A stretch of DNA of 64,000 nt from Blastocatellia bacterium UBA7656 (GTDB lineage Bacteria; Acidobacteriota; Blastocatellia; UBA7656). The stretch covers positions 17,798 through 81,797 of the forward strand of contig DLHY01000152.1 in NCBI GenBank assembly GCA_002483445.1, in the 5' to 3' direction. The translations under genes and the position numbers were made by a program. Below the pieces are notes generated by a model that was not told where the DNA came from, searched no databases, and saw only the letters and a list, made by a program, of their open reading frames with translations. This document shows, one piece after another, positions 1-9,800 of this stretch. The stretch's first letter is position 1. The number at the start of each line of letters is the position of its first letter.

Positions 1-193
1 CGGTAGCAACGTCGGGTATATAAGAAACTCCTGAATTGATCGTTTCAGTTCGATGGGCGTCGAGATCGAATCCTAAAACGCTGAACCCGCCGCGACCGAA
101 TTCGACCGCAAGCGGCAATCCCACATAACCGAGTCCGAGTATGCCCACGACGGCGCGACGCTCTATGATTTTGCTCAATAATTCTGCGCTCAT
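1..193 (-). CDS. Nucleotide-sugar (UDP-hexose) dehydrogenase, N-terminal fragment
   Basis: Only the first 64 residues lie in the window; the gene runs off the left edge. After a short N-terminal helix the protein has a Rossmann dinucleotide-binding start (VGILGLGYVGLPLAVEFG) followed by a beta strand ending in an acidic residue (LGFDLD). This is the NAD-binding signature of the UDP-glucose / UDP-N-acetyl-mannosamine or -glucosamine dehydrogenase family, which oxidises the C6 hydroxyl of a UDP-sugar to make uronic acids for surface polysaccharides. It is the last visible gene of the minus-strand envelope cluster, 148 bases after the heptose kinase, with an inverted word repeat between them. 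The substrate cannot be assigned from this fragment. Confidence 0.85.
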   Translation of the reverse strand, partial: MSAELLSKIIERRAVVGILGLGYVGLPLAVEFGRGGFSVLGFDLDAHRTETINSGVSYIPDVAT

Positions 194-279
194 TTTTATT
201 TCCTCGATCCTTGCGCGTGACACGGGGAAGGGGCGACACGCGATTCATGAAACTACGCCGCATCAGGCGCGTCAACAGA

Positions 280-343
280 AATGCGGAATTGCGAATGCGG
301 AATGCGGAATAAGGGAATCTTTCTTCATTCCGCACTCCGCATT
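280..343. repeat. Inverted word repeat (GAATGCGGAAT type)
   Basis: Copies of the word GCGGAATTGCGAATGCGGAA and variants are followed by their reverse complement (ATTCCGCACTCCGCATT), giving a hairpin in the gap between the heptose kinase and the sugar dehydrogenase. The right arm touches the stop codon of the kinase gene. It is one of many word-type inverted repeats in this window. Confidence 0.75.
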
Positions 344-1325
344 AAAGTGTGGCCATCAACTCGTCTCGCGCGACGGCAGCCGTTCCCAGTTTGCCCACGA
401 CTACGCCCGCCGCGTGATTGGCAAGCACAGCCGCTTCGACAAACGACGCGCCCGCTGCAAGAGCCACCGCCAGCGTCGCTATCACAGTATCGCCCGCGCC
501 CGTCACGTCGTAGACTTCGCGGGCGACCGTAGGTATGTGGGTCATCTCGCCCCCGGAAGTGAAAAGCGACATCCCTTCTTCGCCGCGTGTGATGAGCGCC
601 GCGCGACAATCAATCCCGGCGAGTATCCTCCGGCCCGCTTCGATCAGGCTCGCTTCATCTTCTATCGCAATCCCCGCAGCCTCAGCCGCTTCCTGAGTGT
701 TGGGAGTGATGATGGTCAGCGGCTGATAGCGCGAGAAGTTGCGCGCCTTGGGATCGATGCAAACCGTAAGGTTGCTCGTGCGCGCGGCTTCAAGCGCCCG
801 CGCAAGCAGGCTTTCAGTCAAAAGCCCTTTGTTGTAATCCGACACAACGAGGGCGTCGGCTTTTTCCATCTCGCGGCGAAACAGATCGATGATCTCGTCT
901 TCGATTTCCGGAGAAACCGGCCTGCGGCTTTCGCGGTCTGCGCGCACTACCTGCTGGTTGTGAGCGATGATGCGAGTCTTGAGCGTCGTCGGTCGCGACG
1001 GGTCTCGAACCAGAGTGGAAGTCTCGACGCCTATGGCATGAAATTTCGATCTGAGACGTTCCGCATCATCATCATCTCCGACGACGCCAAGCATCACGGG
1101 GCTTGCGCCGAGAGCCGCCAGATTCGAAACCACATTGCCCGCGCCTCCGATGGACAGCGTTTGTCGTTCGACTTCGACTACAGGCACGGGCGCTTCGGGA
1201 GAAATCCTTCGCACTCGCCCCCATACGAATTCATCGAGCATTACATCGCCCAGCACGACGATCCGTTTATCCGCGAATTCATCGATCAATGTCTTTGCGC
1301 GCTCTCGCTCTATGCCTTGACTCAT
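342..1325 (-). CDS. rfaE1: D-glycero-beta-D-manno-heptose-7-phosphate kinase (RfaE1 type)
   Basis: A 327-residue PfkB/ribokinase-family sugar kinase. The N-terminal segment GDVMLDEFVWG...RISPEAPVPVVEVER is typical of the kinase half of HldE (RfaE domain I). It is followed by the glycine-rich GGAGNVVSNLAALGA substrate and dimer region, and by the PfkB signature DVTGAGDTVIATLA near residue 275, where the Asp of GAGD is the catalytic base. The enzyme phosphorylates heptose-7-phosphate at C1 on the way to ADP-heptose for the lipopolysaccharide core. Only the kinase domain is present; the adenylyltransferase half (RfaE2) must be encoded elsewhere. Its start lies three bases after the stop of the GT9 gene, so the two are surely co-transcribed. 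A related PfkB specificity cannot be fully excluded. Confidence 0.88.
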   Translation of the reverse strand: MSQGIERERAKTLIDEFADKRIVVLGDVMLDEFVWGRVRRISPEAPVPVVEVERQTLSIGGAGNVVSNLAALGASPVMLGVVGDDDDAERLRSKFHAIGVETSTLVRDPSRPTTLKTRIIAHNQQVVRADRESRRPVSPEIEDEIIDLFRREMEKADALVVSDYNKGLLTESLLARALEAARTSNLTVCIDPKARNFSRYQPLTIITPNTQEAAEAAGIAIEDEASLIEAGRRILAGIDCRAALITRGEEGMSLFTSGGEMTHIPTVAREVYDVTGAGDTVIATLAVALAAGASFVEAAVLANHAAGVVVGKLGTAAVARDELMATL

Positions 1326-1328
1326 GTT

Positions 1329-2354
1329 TCAACTTTCTTTGCCTGCCGACTCTGCGGCCAGAACTTCATCAACAGAAGCCGAGACGCTTGAAGAGGGTAT
1401 CATCTCGATTGCGTTTTCAGCATGTACGACTCGATAAGGAGCGTCCGTCCACGGATGCCAGACCGCGGGGTTCGATGATCCGAACAGGACGACCATCGGG
1501 CGATTGAACGCTGCGGCTATGTGCGCGGGGCCGCTGTCATTGCCGACGAACAGCGCGCTCATTTTAATTATCGCCATCAACTCTTTCAAACTCAGGCGCG
1601 CAAGGACAGGCGGACGGCTTCGCGCCTTCGCGGAAACCTCTTCTGCAAAGGCTTCCTGTCCGGGGCCTGCGATTACGATGCTCGGCAGATTCCAATGCTC
1701 GCGCAGGTGATCGGCTATGGAAGAAAATCCCGCAGTAGTCCATCGCTTCGATTCCATAGCCGCAGAAGGCGCGATGATGGCAAAAGGTTCGCCGCGCAGA
1801 CCGCCGATTCGCTCGATTCGCGTGCGCGCGCTCTCTTCAGCTTCGTGAGAAACGAAGAGAATGAGCCGCGGTTCGTCGGGCCACGGCACGCCCGACCAGT
1901 GAAGGAGCGCGAGTTGCTGCTCGACGCTGTGAATGCGCGAGCGGCCAAGTATGACATCGGGCGACGGGGCGCGATGCGTGAGCAACTCTGTCAATCGATG
2001 TCCGGCAAAAGCCACCTGTTGACGCGCGCCTGCGAGTCGGGCCATCACAGTGGCCGTAGTGCCGCCGTGCATGTTGAAAGCGATATCGAATCGCTCAGGT
2101 CGCAATGCGCGAATGAGTCGGGCGCGGGACGAGAGCGACGATTCTACCCGGATCAATTCATCGACCAGAGGATGATCTTCGAGCAGAGGCGCGGAGAGCG
2201 GCTCGCTGACCACTGAGATTTTTATGTCTGTCCGCCAGGTCTTGATGGCCGAAAGGCAGGGAGTCATCAAAGCCGTGTCGCCTATCGATCTGAGGCGTAT
2301 GAGAAGCACGCTTCGCGCGCGAGACCAGTCCGGCAGAGTGATTTTTCGTAGCAT
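1329..2354 (-). CDS. Glycosyltransferase family 9 (heptosyltransferase-like)
   Basis: About 341 residues, GT-B fold. The N-terminus (SVLLIRLRSIGDTALMTPCLSAIK) is the classic GT9 heptosyltransferase start with the G-D-x-x-L/T-x-x-P pattern. The C-terminal donor site has MSALFVGNDSGPAHIAAAFNRPMVVLFGSSNP, where the NDSGP/H motif contacts the ADP-sugar. The family adds heptose to the lipopolysaccharide inner core (WaaC/WaaF/WaaQ); which linkage is not decidable here. ATG at 2354 overlaps the stop of the upstream Trm112-like gene, and a GTG codon three bases earlier is an alternative start. Placed directly before the heptose kinase, it fits a heptose-transfer pathway. Confidence 0.88.
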   Translation of the reverse strand: MLRKITLPDWSRARSVLLIRLRSIGDTALMTPCLSAIKTWRTDIKISVVSEPLSAPLLEDHPLVDELIRVESSLSSRARLIRALRPERFDIAFNMHGGTTATVMARLAGARQQVAFAGHRLTELLTHRAPSPDVILGRSRIHSVEQQLALLHWSGVPWPDEPRLILFVSHEAEESARTRIERIGGLRGEPFAIIAPSAAMESKRWTTAGFSSIADHLREHWNLPSIVIAGPGQEAFAEEVSAKARSRPPVLARLSLKELMAIIKMSALFVGNDSGPAHIAAAFNRPMVVLFGSSNPAVWHPWTDAPYRVVHAENAIEMIPSSSVSASVDEVLAAESAGKES

Positions 2355-2524
2355 CACTCTTCAATCACGGCCTCGTCGATAAGCATAACGGGGATGTCGT
2401 CTCGAATGGGATAAACCCGTCTGCACTGGGGGCATTTCAGCGCGCTTCTATCCGGCTTGATCTCAACCTTCACCTTGCACGCCGGACAGGCAAGAATTTC
2501 GAGCAGTCTTTCGCTTACCGGCAA
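2354..2524 (-). CDS. Trm112-family small zinc protein (YcaR/UPF0434-like)
   Basis: A 56-residue protein that starts at TTG (2524) behind a strong ribosome-binding site AGGAGGT. It has two CxxC pairs, ACPAC near residue 13 and KCPQC near residue 31, which would bind one zinc, followed by YPIRDDIPVMLIDEA, the conserved C-terminal motif of the Trm112/YcaR family. In proteobacteria such genes (ycaR) sit with lipid A and LPS genes such as lpxK and kdsB. Eukaryotic and archaeal Trm112 activates methyltransferases, but the bacterial role is unclear. The stop overlaps the start of the GT9 gene, so it leads this envelope operon. Confidence 0.85.
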   Translation of the reverse strand: MPVSERLLEILACPACKVKVEIKPDRSALKCPQCRRVYPIRDDIPVMLIDEAVIEE

Positions 2525-2543
2525 AAGGCACCTCCTAGGGGAA

Positions 2544-2576
2544 ACAGTTTTCAGTTTTCAGTTTTCAGTTTTCAAT
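2544..2576. repeat. Tandem CAGTTTT heptamer run
   Basis: Four consecutive copies of the heptamer CAGTTTT, the last ending in CAATTC. The same word recurs around 24762-24815 and 43643-43776 in the window, each time in an intergenic gap. Confidence 0.85.
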
Positions 2577-2624
2577 TCTTCATCATTTCAGGGCGTCGTT
2601 GAAAACGGCCTGAGCGATTTCTCA

Positions 2625-2667
2625 GAAAACGTACAGCAGGCTGCCAGCCTGCGGGTTCCCCGTTTTC
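2625..2667. repeat. Nested hairpin repeat (REP-like)
   Basis: An outer pair GAAAACG/CGTTTTC encloses an inner near-perfect palindrome GCAGGCTG-C-CAGCCTGC. Such compact GC-rich nested palindromes resemble REP-type elements. It lies upstream of the VWFA gene and is not followed by a T-run, so it is unlikely to be a terminator. Confidence 0.6.
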
Positions 2668-2816
2668 ATGCTTTCAGTTCATGCGCAATCTAACAGATTG
2701 CGCCATAGGGAATCCTTTCTTGAAGCGGAGAAGTCTAGCACTCGGTCAGCGAGGCGGTCAATTTTCGCAGCCGTTGAAAGCCCGGTATCTGCGTGATAAT
2801 CTTTCAACACTCCATA

Positions 2817-3788
2817 ATGAAGCCCGAAGGAAAAATAAATCTCTTTTCGCGCTCGAAGGCGCTGGTCGCCGCGACAGTAGCGGCAGTTTTTTTCATCTCT
2901 TCGGCTCTGGCCCAAAAAGAGCAGGTCATCAAGCTCAACACCGATCTCGTCGTCATCGATGTGACTGTCACCGACAAGGATGGCAACTTCATTCGCAACC
3001 TCAAGGCTGAGGATTTCGCGATCTACGAAGACGACCAGATGCAGAAGATCGATTTCTTCGAGATGAATGAAGAAGCGGCGCTGACACGTCCGCTCGCTGT
3101 CGTCTTCGCGCTGGACGTATCGGGCAGCATCACTTCCGAAGAAGTCATCAAGCAGCGCGAGGCGACCGAGCATTTCATGAAACTGGTTCGCACTGATTCG
3201 GTCTTCTCTATCATCGCTTTCAACAATGAAATCCGAGTCCTTCAGGATTTCACCAGCGACGCGAAGCGAATCAGATCGGCTTTCGAGAAGATCAAAGAGG
3301 TCGGCGGCTCTTCAAGAATTTTCGGCTCGATAGATCGCTCGGTTTCCCTGCTCCGTCGCGCCCCGCGCTACAAAAGCGGAAGGCGGTTGCGTCGCGTGGT
3401 CGTCGTACTCAGCGACGGATTCGACAACATAGACCCGACCGATCAGACGGAATTGATCCGCCGCGCCAACGAAGCAGAGGTCACGGTTTATTCGATCACG
3501 CTGCCTTCATACCTTCCGGGCGCGATTGCGAACCAGCGGTCGATGACCTTGCTCGATGTCTCGCGCATAGTGCCGATGACGGGAGGCAAGGATTTTTCGG
3601 CGGACACGAAAGATTTCACTCCCGTATTCAAATCCATCGCCGAAGAAATCCGCGCGAGTTATACGCTGGCCTATTATCCGCCCGAAGAGAGTCGAAGAGA
3701 CGGGCGCGCGCATCAACTTCGCATCGAAGCCCGCCGCAGCGGAGCGATAGTGCGCGCGAGTCGGACAACCTATCAGGCTCCCAAATGA
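2817..3788 (+). CDS. Secreted VWFA-domain protein (acidobacterial type)
   Basis: 323 residues from ATG 2817. An N-terminal signal peptide (about residues 12-32, ending SSALAQ) is followed by a short beta-sandwich (VIDVTVTDKDGNFIRNLKAEDFAIYEDD) that precedes VWFA domains in the family often seen in Acidobacteria (TIGR03436-like). The VWFA domain carries the MIDAS motif DVSGS near residue 103, with a later LSDGFDNIDPTD segment. It probably acts outside the inner membrane as a metal-dependent adhesion or scaffold module; no enzyme activity is suggested. It converges on the giant surface-protein gene, whose stop is only about 50 bases downstream. The upstream in-frame codon at 2793 lacks a signal-peptide-compatible context. 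Confidence 0.85.
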   Translation: MKPEGKINLFSRSKALVAATVAAVFFISSALAQKEQVIKLNTDLVVIDVTVTDKDGNFIRNLKAEDFAIYEDDQMQKIDFFEMNEEAALTRPLAVVFALDVSGSITSEEVIKQREATEHFMKLVRTDSVFSIIAFNNEIRVLQDFTSDAKRIRSAFEKIKEVGGSSRIFGSIDRSVSLLRRAPRYKSGRRLRRVVVVLSDGFDNIDPTDQTELIRRANEAEVTVYSITLPSYLPGAIANQRSMTLLDVSRIVPMTGGKDFSADTKDFTPVFKSIAEEIRASYTLAYYPPEESRRDGRAHQLRIEARRSGAIVRASRTTYQAPK

Positions 3789-3839
3789 GCAGGAACAATC
3801 TGCCGCGCCAGGGTCACTGAGGCCCGCTTCTACTCTGTT

Positions 3840-6800
3840 TCAACTCCCATTGCCGCACGGGGCGACGATGCTGTCTCTGGTGTCAGAATCGATGATCGTA
3901 CACTTCACCGTTCCCGGCGGCATCTGCAACACTCCCTGCCCCTTCTTCTGACACGTGTCATAAGTCAGCGTCAGCCTCCTGTTCCCGGAGTTGTGCGTCA
4001 ACGTCAACACGCATCCCTTCTTCACTATCGTCCCCTTCCCGCTTACGATCATCCCTCCGCAGCACACCATGTAATCCCCCGTCAGCGTGTTGATGAATAT
4101 CGCTCCTCCTCCGCTGTCGCTCCTTATCGCCACGTCGAACGTCGTCACGATGAAGCTGCAACTCGCAGTGTTGCCGCTCGTGTCCGTCGCCGTGCAAGTC
4201 ACCGTCGTAAATCCTGCCGGGAAACTCGATCCACTCGGCGGTGTGCAAACGGTCATCATCACTGCGCAGTTGTCCGATGAAGTCGGCGCTGGGTAATTCA
4301 CCACCCCCGGCGGAGCCACCTGTGTCGGCGGACACACTATCGAAGGCGCCTGTGTGTCGTTGACCGTTACGGTGAAGCTGCACATCGCCGTGTTGCTGCT
4401 GGCGTCGGTCGCCGTGCAAGTCACCGTCGTCGTCCCTACCGGGAATGTTGAGCCTGACGCGGGCGCGCACGCCACTCCTACTCCAGGACAGTTGTCCATC
4501 GCTGTTGCCATGAAAGTCACTACCGCTGAACACTGCCCCGCTGTGTTTCCTGTCACTATGTTCGAGGGACACGTTATGCTCGGCGGCTGCATATCGTTGA
4601 CCGTTACGGTGAACGAGCAGTTGGCTGTGTTGCCTGCTCCATCGCTCACTGTGCAGCCGACCGTTGTGACTCCTTTCGGGAATGTTGAGCCTGTCGGCGG
4701 GGTGCAAACCGGCGTCCCAACGCCAGAACAGTTGTCTGAGACCATCGGCGCTGAATAGCTCACGACTGCCGTACACACTCCCGCATCTGTTGACTGTGTG
4801 ACCGGCGACGGACAGGTGATCGAAGGCGCATCGTCATCATTGATCGTTACACTGAAGCTGCACATCGCAGTGTTGCCGCTTGCGTCGGTCGCCGTGCAAG
4901 TCACCGTCGTCGTTCCTGTCGGGAATGATGTCCCGGTGTTTGGCGAGCAGGCCACACTCACTCCCGGACAGTTGTCCGCCCCTGTCGGCACCGTGTAGTT
5001 GACTATCGCTGCGCACATTCCAGCGTCCGTACCCTGCGTGATGTTAGAAGGACACATCACGGTCGGGTTCTCGGTGTCGTTGACCGTGACGGTGAACGAA
5101 CAACTCGGCCCCACTGAGGTCGAACACGTTACAGTCGTCGTGCCGACAGGGAACGATGAGCCTGATGCGGGATTGCAAGTCACCGTTCCGCAACTGCCCG
5201 TCGTCGTCGGGTTGGAGTAGCTGACGACAGACGAACACTGGCCCGCGTCGTTGTTGGTCGTGATGTTCGACGGACAACTGATCGTGCATTGCACCACTTC
5301 TATGGTGAAAGAGCAGGAAGCTGTGTTGCTGCTGGCGTCAGTCGCCGTGCAGGTGACAGTCGTCATCCCAACGGGGAAGCACATCCCCGATGCTGGCGCG
5401 CAGACGACCATCGCTCCCGGACAGTTGTCTGTAGGAGTTGGAGTCGTGTAGTTGACCGTCGCGCAGCCAGCCCCGGTCGAAATCAGCATGTTGGGCGGGC
5501 AGGTGATCGAAGGAGGCTGATTGTCTGTCACCGTGACGGTGAAGGAACACATCGCCGTGTTGCCTGCTGCATCCGAGACCGAACAGGTAACGGTAGTCAT
5601 CCCAACACTGAAGGATGAGCCTGATGCGGGCGCACACATAGGCGTGCCGACTCCGGGACAGTTGTCCGAGGCCGTAGGCGGGGTGTAATTGACCGTTACG
5701 GTACACTGGCCCGCAGGCGGGGTCGTTGAGATATTAGACGGGCAGCCGATCAGCATCGGGTTTTCGGTGTCGTTGACCGTCACGGTGAAAGAGCATTGAG
5801 CCATCAGCCCTCCGGCATCAGTCACGGTGCAGGTGACGGTCGTAGTCCCCTTGGGGAAAGCTGTTCCGGTGTTGGGAGCGCAGACGACATTGGCGCCTGG
5901 GCAGTTGTCCATCGGAGAGGGGACGGTGTAGTTGACCACTGCTGTGCAAAGTCCCGAATCGGTGTTTGTAGTGGCGTTGGCCGGACAGGTGATGGTCGGA
6001 TTCTCATTGTCGTTGACGGTGACGGTGAAAGAGCAGTTGGCCGAGCCTGCTGAGTTGGTGGCCGAGCAGGTGACGGTAGTGACACCTTTGGGGAAAGCGA
6101 AGCCAGAAGCAGGAGAACACATCACAGTAGGGACAGGGCAGCCGGTGACGGTGGGAGCGAAAGTTTCGACCGCCGTGCATTGACCCGGATCAGTATCAGT
6201 AGTGATGTTGGCCGGACAAGAGATGGTCGGCACAGTGACTATAGTTGTGACAGTAGGCTGAGCGCCCATCATGCCAGCATCGCCGTCGGTTTGAATGTTA
6301 ATGCCGCCATCGGCAGTGACAGTACCCTGATTGGAGACAGAGCAGACACCATTGGGGAGCGGGTCATTGATCGTGACGTTGAACATGACGGTGATACTCT
6401 TGCCCGCAGGAAGGGTGAACGGGCCGAAGCTAACGGTCTCGCCGCTGGGAGTCATCACAGCAACACGTCTGGCGCGTGATCTGTAGTTGCTTGCGAACCC
6501 AGCAGGGTCAGCCCTCATCACGACAGGCTTGAGCATCTCGTCAGATATAGCTGCCTGATCTGTCGCCGGGTTGAAGACGGCATAACGAGCATCGGCGGGA
6601 ATTTTCGCCCTATCGGTTTGAACATTCGCCGTGCTGCTTTCAACCTGCGCGCCAGCGTGCTGGCTGCTCGCTTGCTTCACCGACTTGTCATCAGTAGAGG
6701 GCTTGATTGAGCCTATGGGCGAAGGAGTTACTTTCCACTGGTCAAGCGGCAAGCGCCTGACGCCAGGTGAAAGCGTGCCTTCCATAAGCGGCTGTAGGTT

Positions 6801-9800
6801 CTTCCGCTCTTTCTTCGGGAGCCGGTCTTTGCCCTGCATATAAACGTACCCAAGCTCGCGTATCACTACTGTGAGCAAGTCCATCTTGCCGTGCGCGATA
6901 CTCAGGTCAGTCGTTTGAAGCTCTTTATCAGGAACAAGCACCTGGAATTCGCCGTCTTCCTGAGGTGTTTCATCGAAGTACCAGCCATAGCCTGCCGCCG
7001 TCTTATCAATCTTGACGTGTGTTGAAGAGACGTCTGCAAACTGATCGCCTGGCAAGTCAGCCATTTCGAATGAAACTGCGCGAAGGCGCGCGAGGTCTTC
7101 GGCAGCGATTTCTAACTGCTCCCATCTTGCAAGGGCCGCTTGAACCGTCCATTGCAACTCGGCATCTTGGAGCTTATTAACCTGTTCTTCGCTTTGCCGC
7201 TCGCTGCTTGCGGCGACACAAGCGCTAGGAGGCCCCTTGCCTTCTTCGGGAGGCAGACTCAATGAGCCTGAGTCCGCAACGCCCCCTCTAAAAACAGATA
7301 ATGGGGTCGTAATCGGCCCGGCAATGAGCGCGACCCCGAACGCGGAGGCCGTGCCGGTATTTGTACTCGTCAATTGCGCCGTGGCATCGGCGCTCGCCGG
7401 CGGGGTGTCAACCAATTGCCCGATGCCGTGACCGCCCGCCGCATCGTACTCGTAATAGGCAAGCTGCGTTGGAAGCAGGTCGAAAGTGGTCGTGCTGGGA
7501 ACTATGTTGCCGCGCACGTCAGCCCGAACCGTTGGCGCTTTGTTGTCGGCACCAGTCTGGTTGTCGGCTTCGATCATAATCGCCGACAGAGGAAATCCAG
7601 ATGGCGCCGGACCGGGGTCAACGTCGTTGTTAGTGAGGGTCACGTCGCTGGTCACGGTGTTCGGACCAAGGCTGCTGGCGAGAGGAGGCGCGGGGCCACG
7701 GAAAGCCACCGCGATACCGCGAGCGTCTGGCGTGCTCCTGATACGGTTGCCGTCGATGAGCATAGTAGCATCTGTCTGTCCCTGAATGACGACAGAAATG
7801 CCGCTGGCAACGGTGGCGCCATTGTTAATGTGGTTTCCCGAGATGGTGGCGACGATAGTGCCGCCGGTCGCCTGCGAGGATGAGAAGACGTTAACGGCCT
7901 GTAGAACAGTGCCAGTCATTGGAGACGCGAGCGTGCCATTATTGATGAACTTGAATGCATTGTTGGAACTGCTGTCCTGGGTGAAGCTGGCGTGGATGCC
8001 GTTGTTAGTGAACGTGTTGCCAGAGACGGTGAAATATGTTGCTGGTATGGCAGAAGTATTGCCGATTCTTCCGGTGTCGTGCGTCTGCACTTCCAAAGCT
8101 CGCTGGGGCGAGTTGTTGGTAAACGTGCATCCGCTGATGCTCGCTACAGTCGTCACAGCCGTTCCCGACATCTCGAACAGGAACGCGTTGGCGCCGAACG
8201 TGTCGTTGAGGTCGTTGAAGGTGCTGTTCGTCACCGTGAACGAATCGATTGTCCCTGAGGTGTTGCGGAGGTGAACATTGTTGTGCGCGTTCCCGTTGAC
8301 AGAGCTGTTGGTAATCGCTACGGTTCCGATTACACCCACAAAGGTACCCGATGGTTCGCCGAATCGAATTCCATCGTCGGAAGTGCTGTTGCCGTTGGTC
8401 GTGACGTTGCTGCGGTTGAGCGTGAAGCCATTGACATTGAGGCCCTTGATCCCGCTATCACCGCTGTTCTGGATGTTCATGTAGCCGAGGGAGACGTTGG
8501 TTGCGGCGTCGATTGCGACACCATTCCCGCTTGAACTTTTGATAGAGCCCCCTGAGCCGTTGTTTGAAGCCCCGCCATCTCCTGCGACGGTAAAACTGCC
8601 GCTGGTTCTCGTAAGGATCAGGCCGCTTGTACCACCGCTTCCAGACGCCTCATTCATAGATACTTTCGTCAGCGTCATCATTAGTGGAGTTGTGCTGCTG
8701 CTGCGTGTGATCTCAACAGCCGTCGCGCTAGTGGTGCTGATAGTGCCGCTGGTCGTCGTGATGGTCATCGTGTTTTCGGTGGCGAGCAAGCCTCTCTGGT
8801 TTTGTTCCGGTGAGATGTTGAGAGCGCCAAATGTGATTGTGCCAGTGTTGGTAAGCAGGCTGACTCCTGTATTGCCTGTAGTGTTGGCATCTGGATTGGT
8901 TACGCTGGTAGTGCCAAAATTGAGAGTGGCGCTTGAAGTATTAACACTTATGCCAATGCCCGCCGCGTCCGTGACGGTTGTCGAACCAGACGACAGGCTA
9001 CCGCTTGCGCTCGTCAGGCTTATCCCTGTCGTCGTGCTGCCCGTCGATGTCAACGAGGTGAACGTCATCCCTATCGTCGTCGGATTGACATTGAGCGCAG
9101 GCCCGCCCGTCGCCACAACCGTACCGCCGCTCACGTTGACCGTCCCGCTGCTCGCGGCTAGTATGCCCGTACCCGCTGTCACGCTGACCGTCACTCCTCC
9201 GCTGAAGTTGAATGTCGTCGCTCCGTTCGTTGCCAGATTGATTCCTGTCGCCGTGGCGTTCGTGATCGTAGTCGCTCCGCTTACGGTGAACGTCCCGCCC
9301 GTCGCTCCTGTCACTCTCAACCCTTGCGCTCCCGTCGTCGAACTCGCGCTCTCCAACGTCACCCCCAGCGTTCCCGCTGTCTGAATATCAACAGCCGCTC
9401 CCGGATTGCCCACCGCCTGCACTGTATCAGCGTTGAGGTTCCCGACGCTCGATCCGCCTATTCCTGCGCTTGCTCCTCCGGCGGCTGTCGTCTGCGCGAC
9501 GAGTCCTCGCACCGTGTTGCCGCTTGCCAGCGTCACTCCGTTTCCTCCGCTATTGGTGATCGTCGGCTTCGCTCCCGCTGGGTTGAGCGTCAGGCTCGCG
9601 ACGACCAAAGCCACTCCTTGCCCGATCAGTTTCTGACCAGTTTCAAGTCCTATCCCTGTCGTGTAATTCCCGCTTCCCGTGTGCACATAGATGAACTCGT
9701 TGGGATCGTCCGCGTCTCCCGCGCCTCCCGCTCCGTTTACTGGCGCGAGTGTCTGGAAGGGTGAAGTGGAACGTCCGTCGCCGCCTGCCGCTGATGCGTT

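Larger units (their letters stand above)
2525..2816. other. Divergent intergenic region with two repeat blocks, no gene seen
   Basis: This 292-base gap separates the minus-strand envelope operon from the plus-strand VWFA gene. It holds a run of the CAGTTTT word at 2544-2576 and a nested hairpin at 2625-2667. Both promoters should lie here, but no convincing -35/-10 pair was recognised. Confidence 0.6.

Noticed and set aside
141..1391. A 416-codon plus-strand frame opposite the heptose kinase
   Set aside because: Antisense shadow of the well-supported RfaE1 frame; the product is Arg/Ser-rich and featureless.
3840..6240. Assembly artefact in the HYR repeat region
   Set aside because: The nine HYR modules differ in sequence and keep one continuous reading frame, so collapse or false duplication is not indicated.
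8497..9384. Long plus-strand ORF (295 codons) opposite the giant surface-protein gene
   Set aside because: It lies antisense to a low-complexity beta-helix coding region, has no ribosome-binding site, and its translated product is a repetitive Val/Pro/Leu string typical of antisense of Ser/Thr/Gly-rich repeats.
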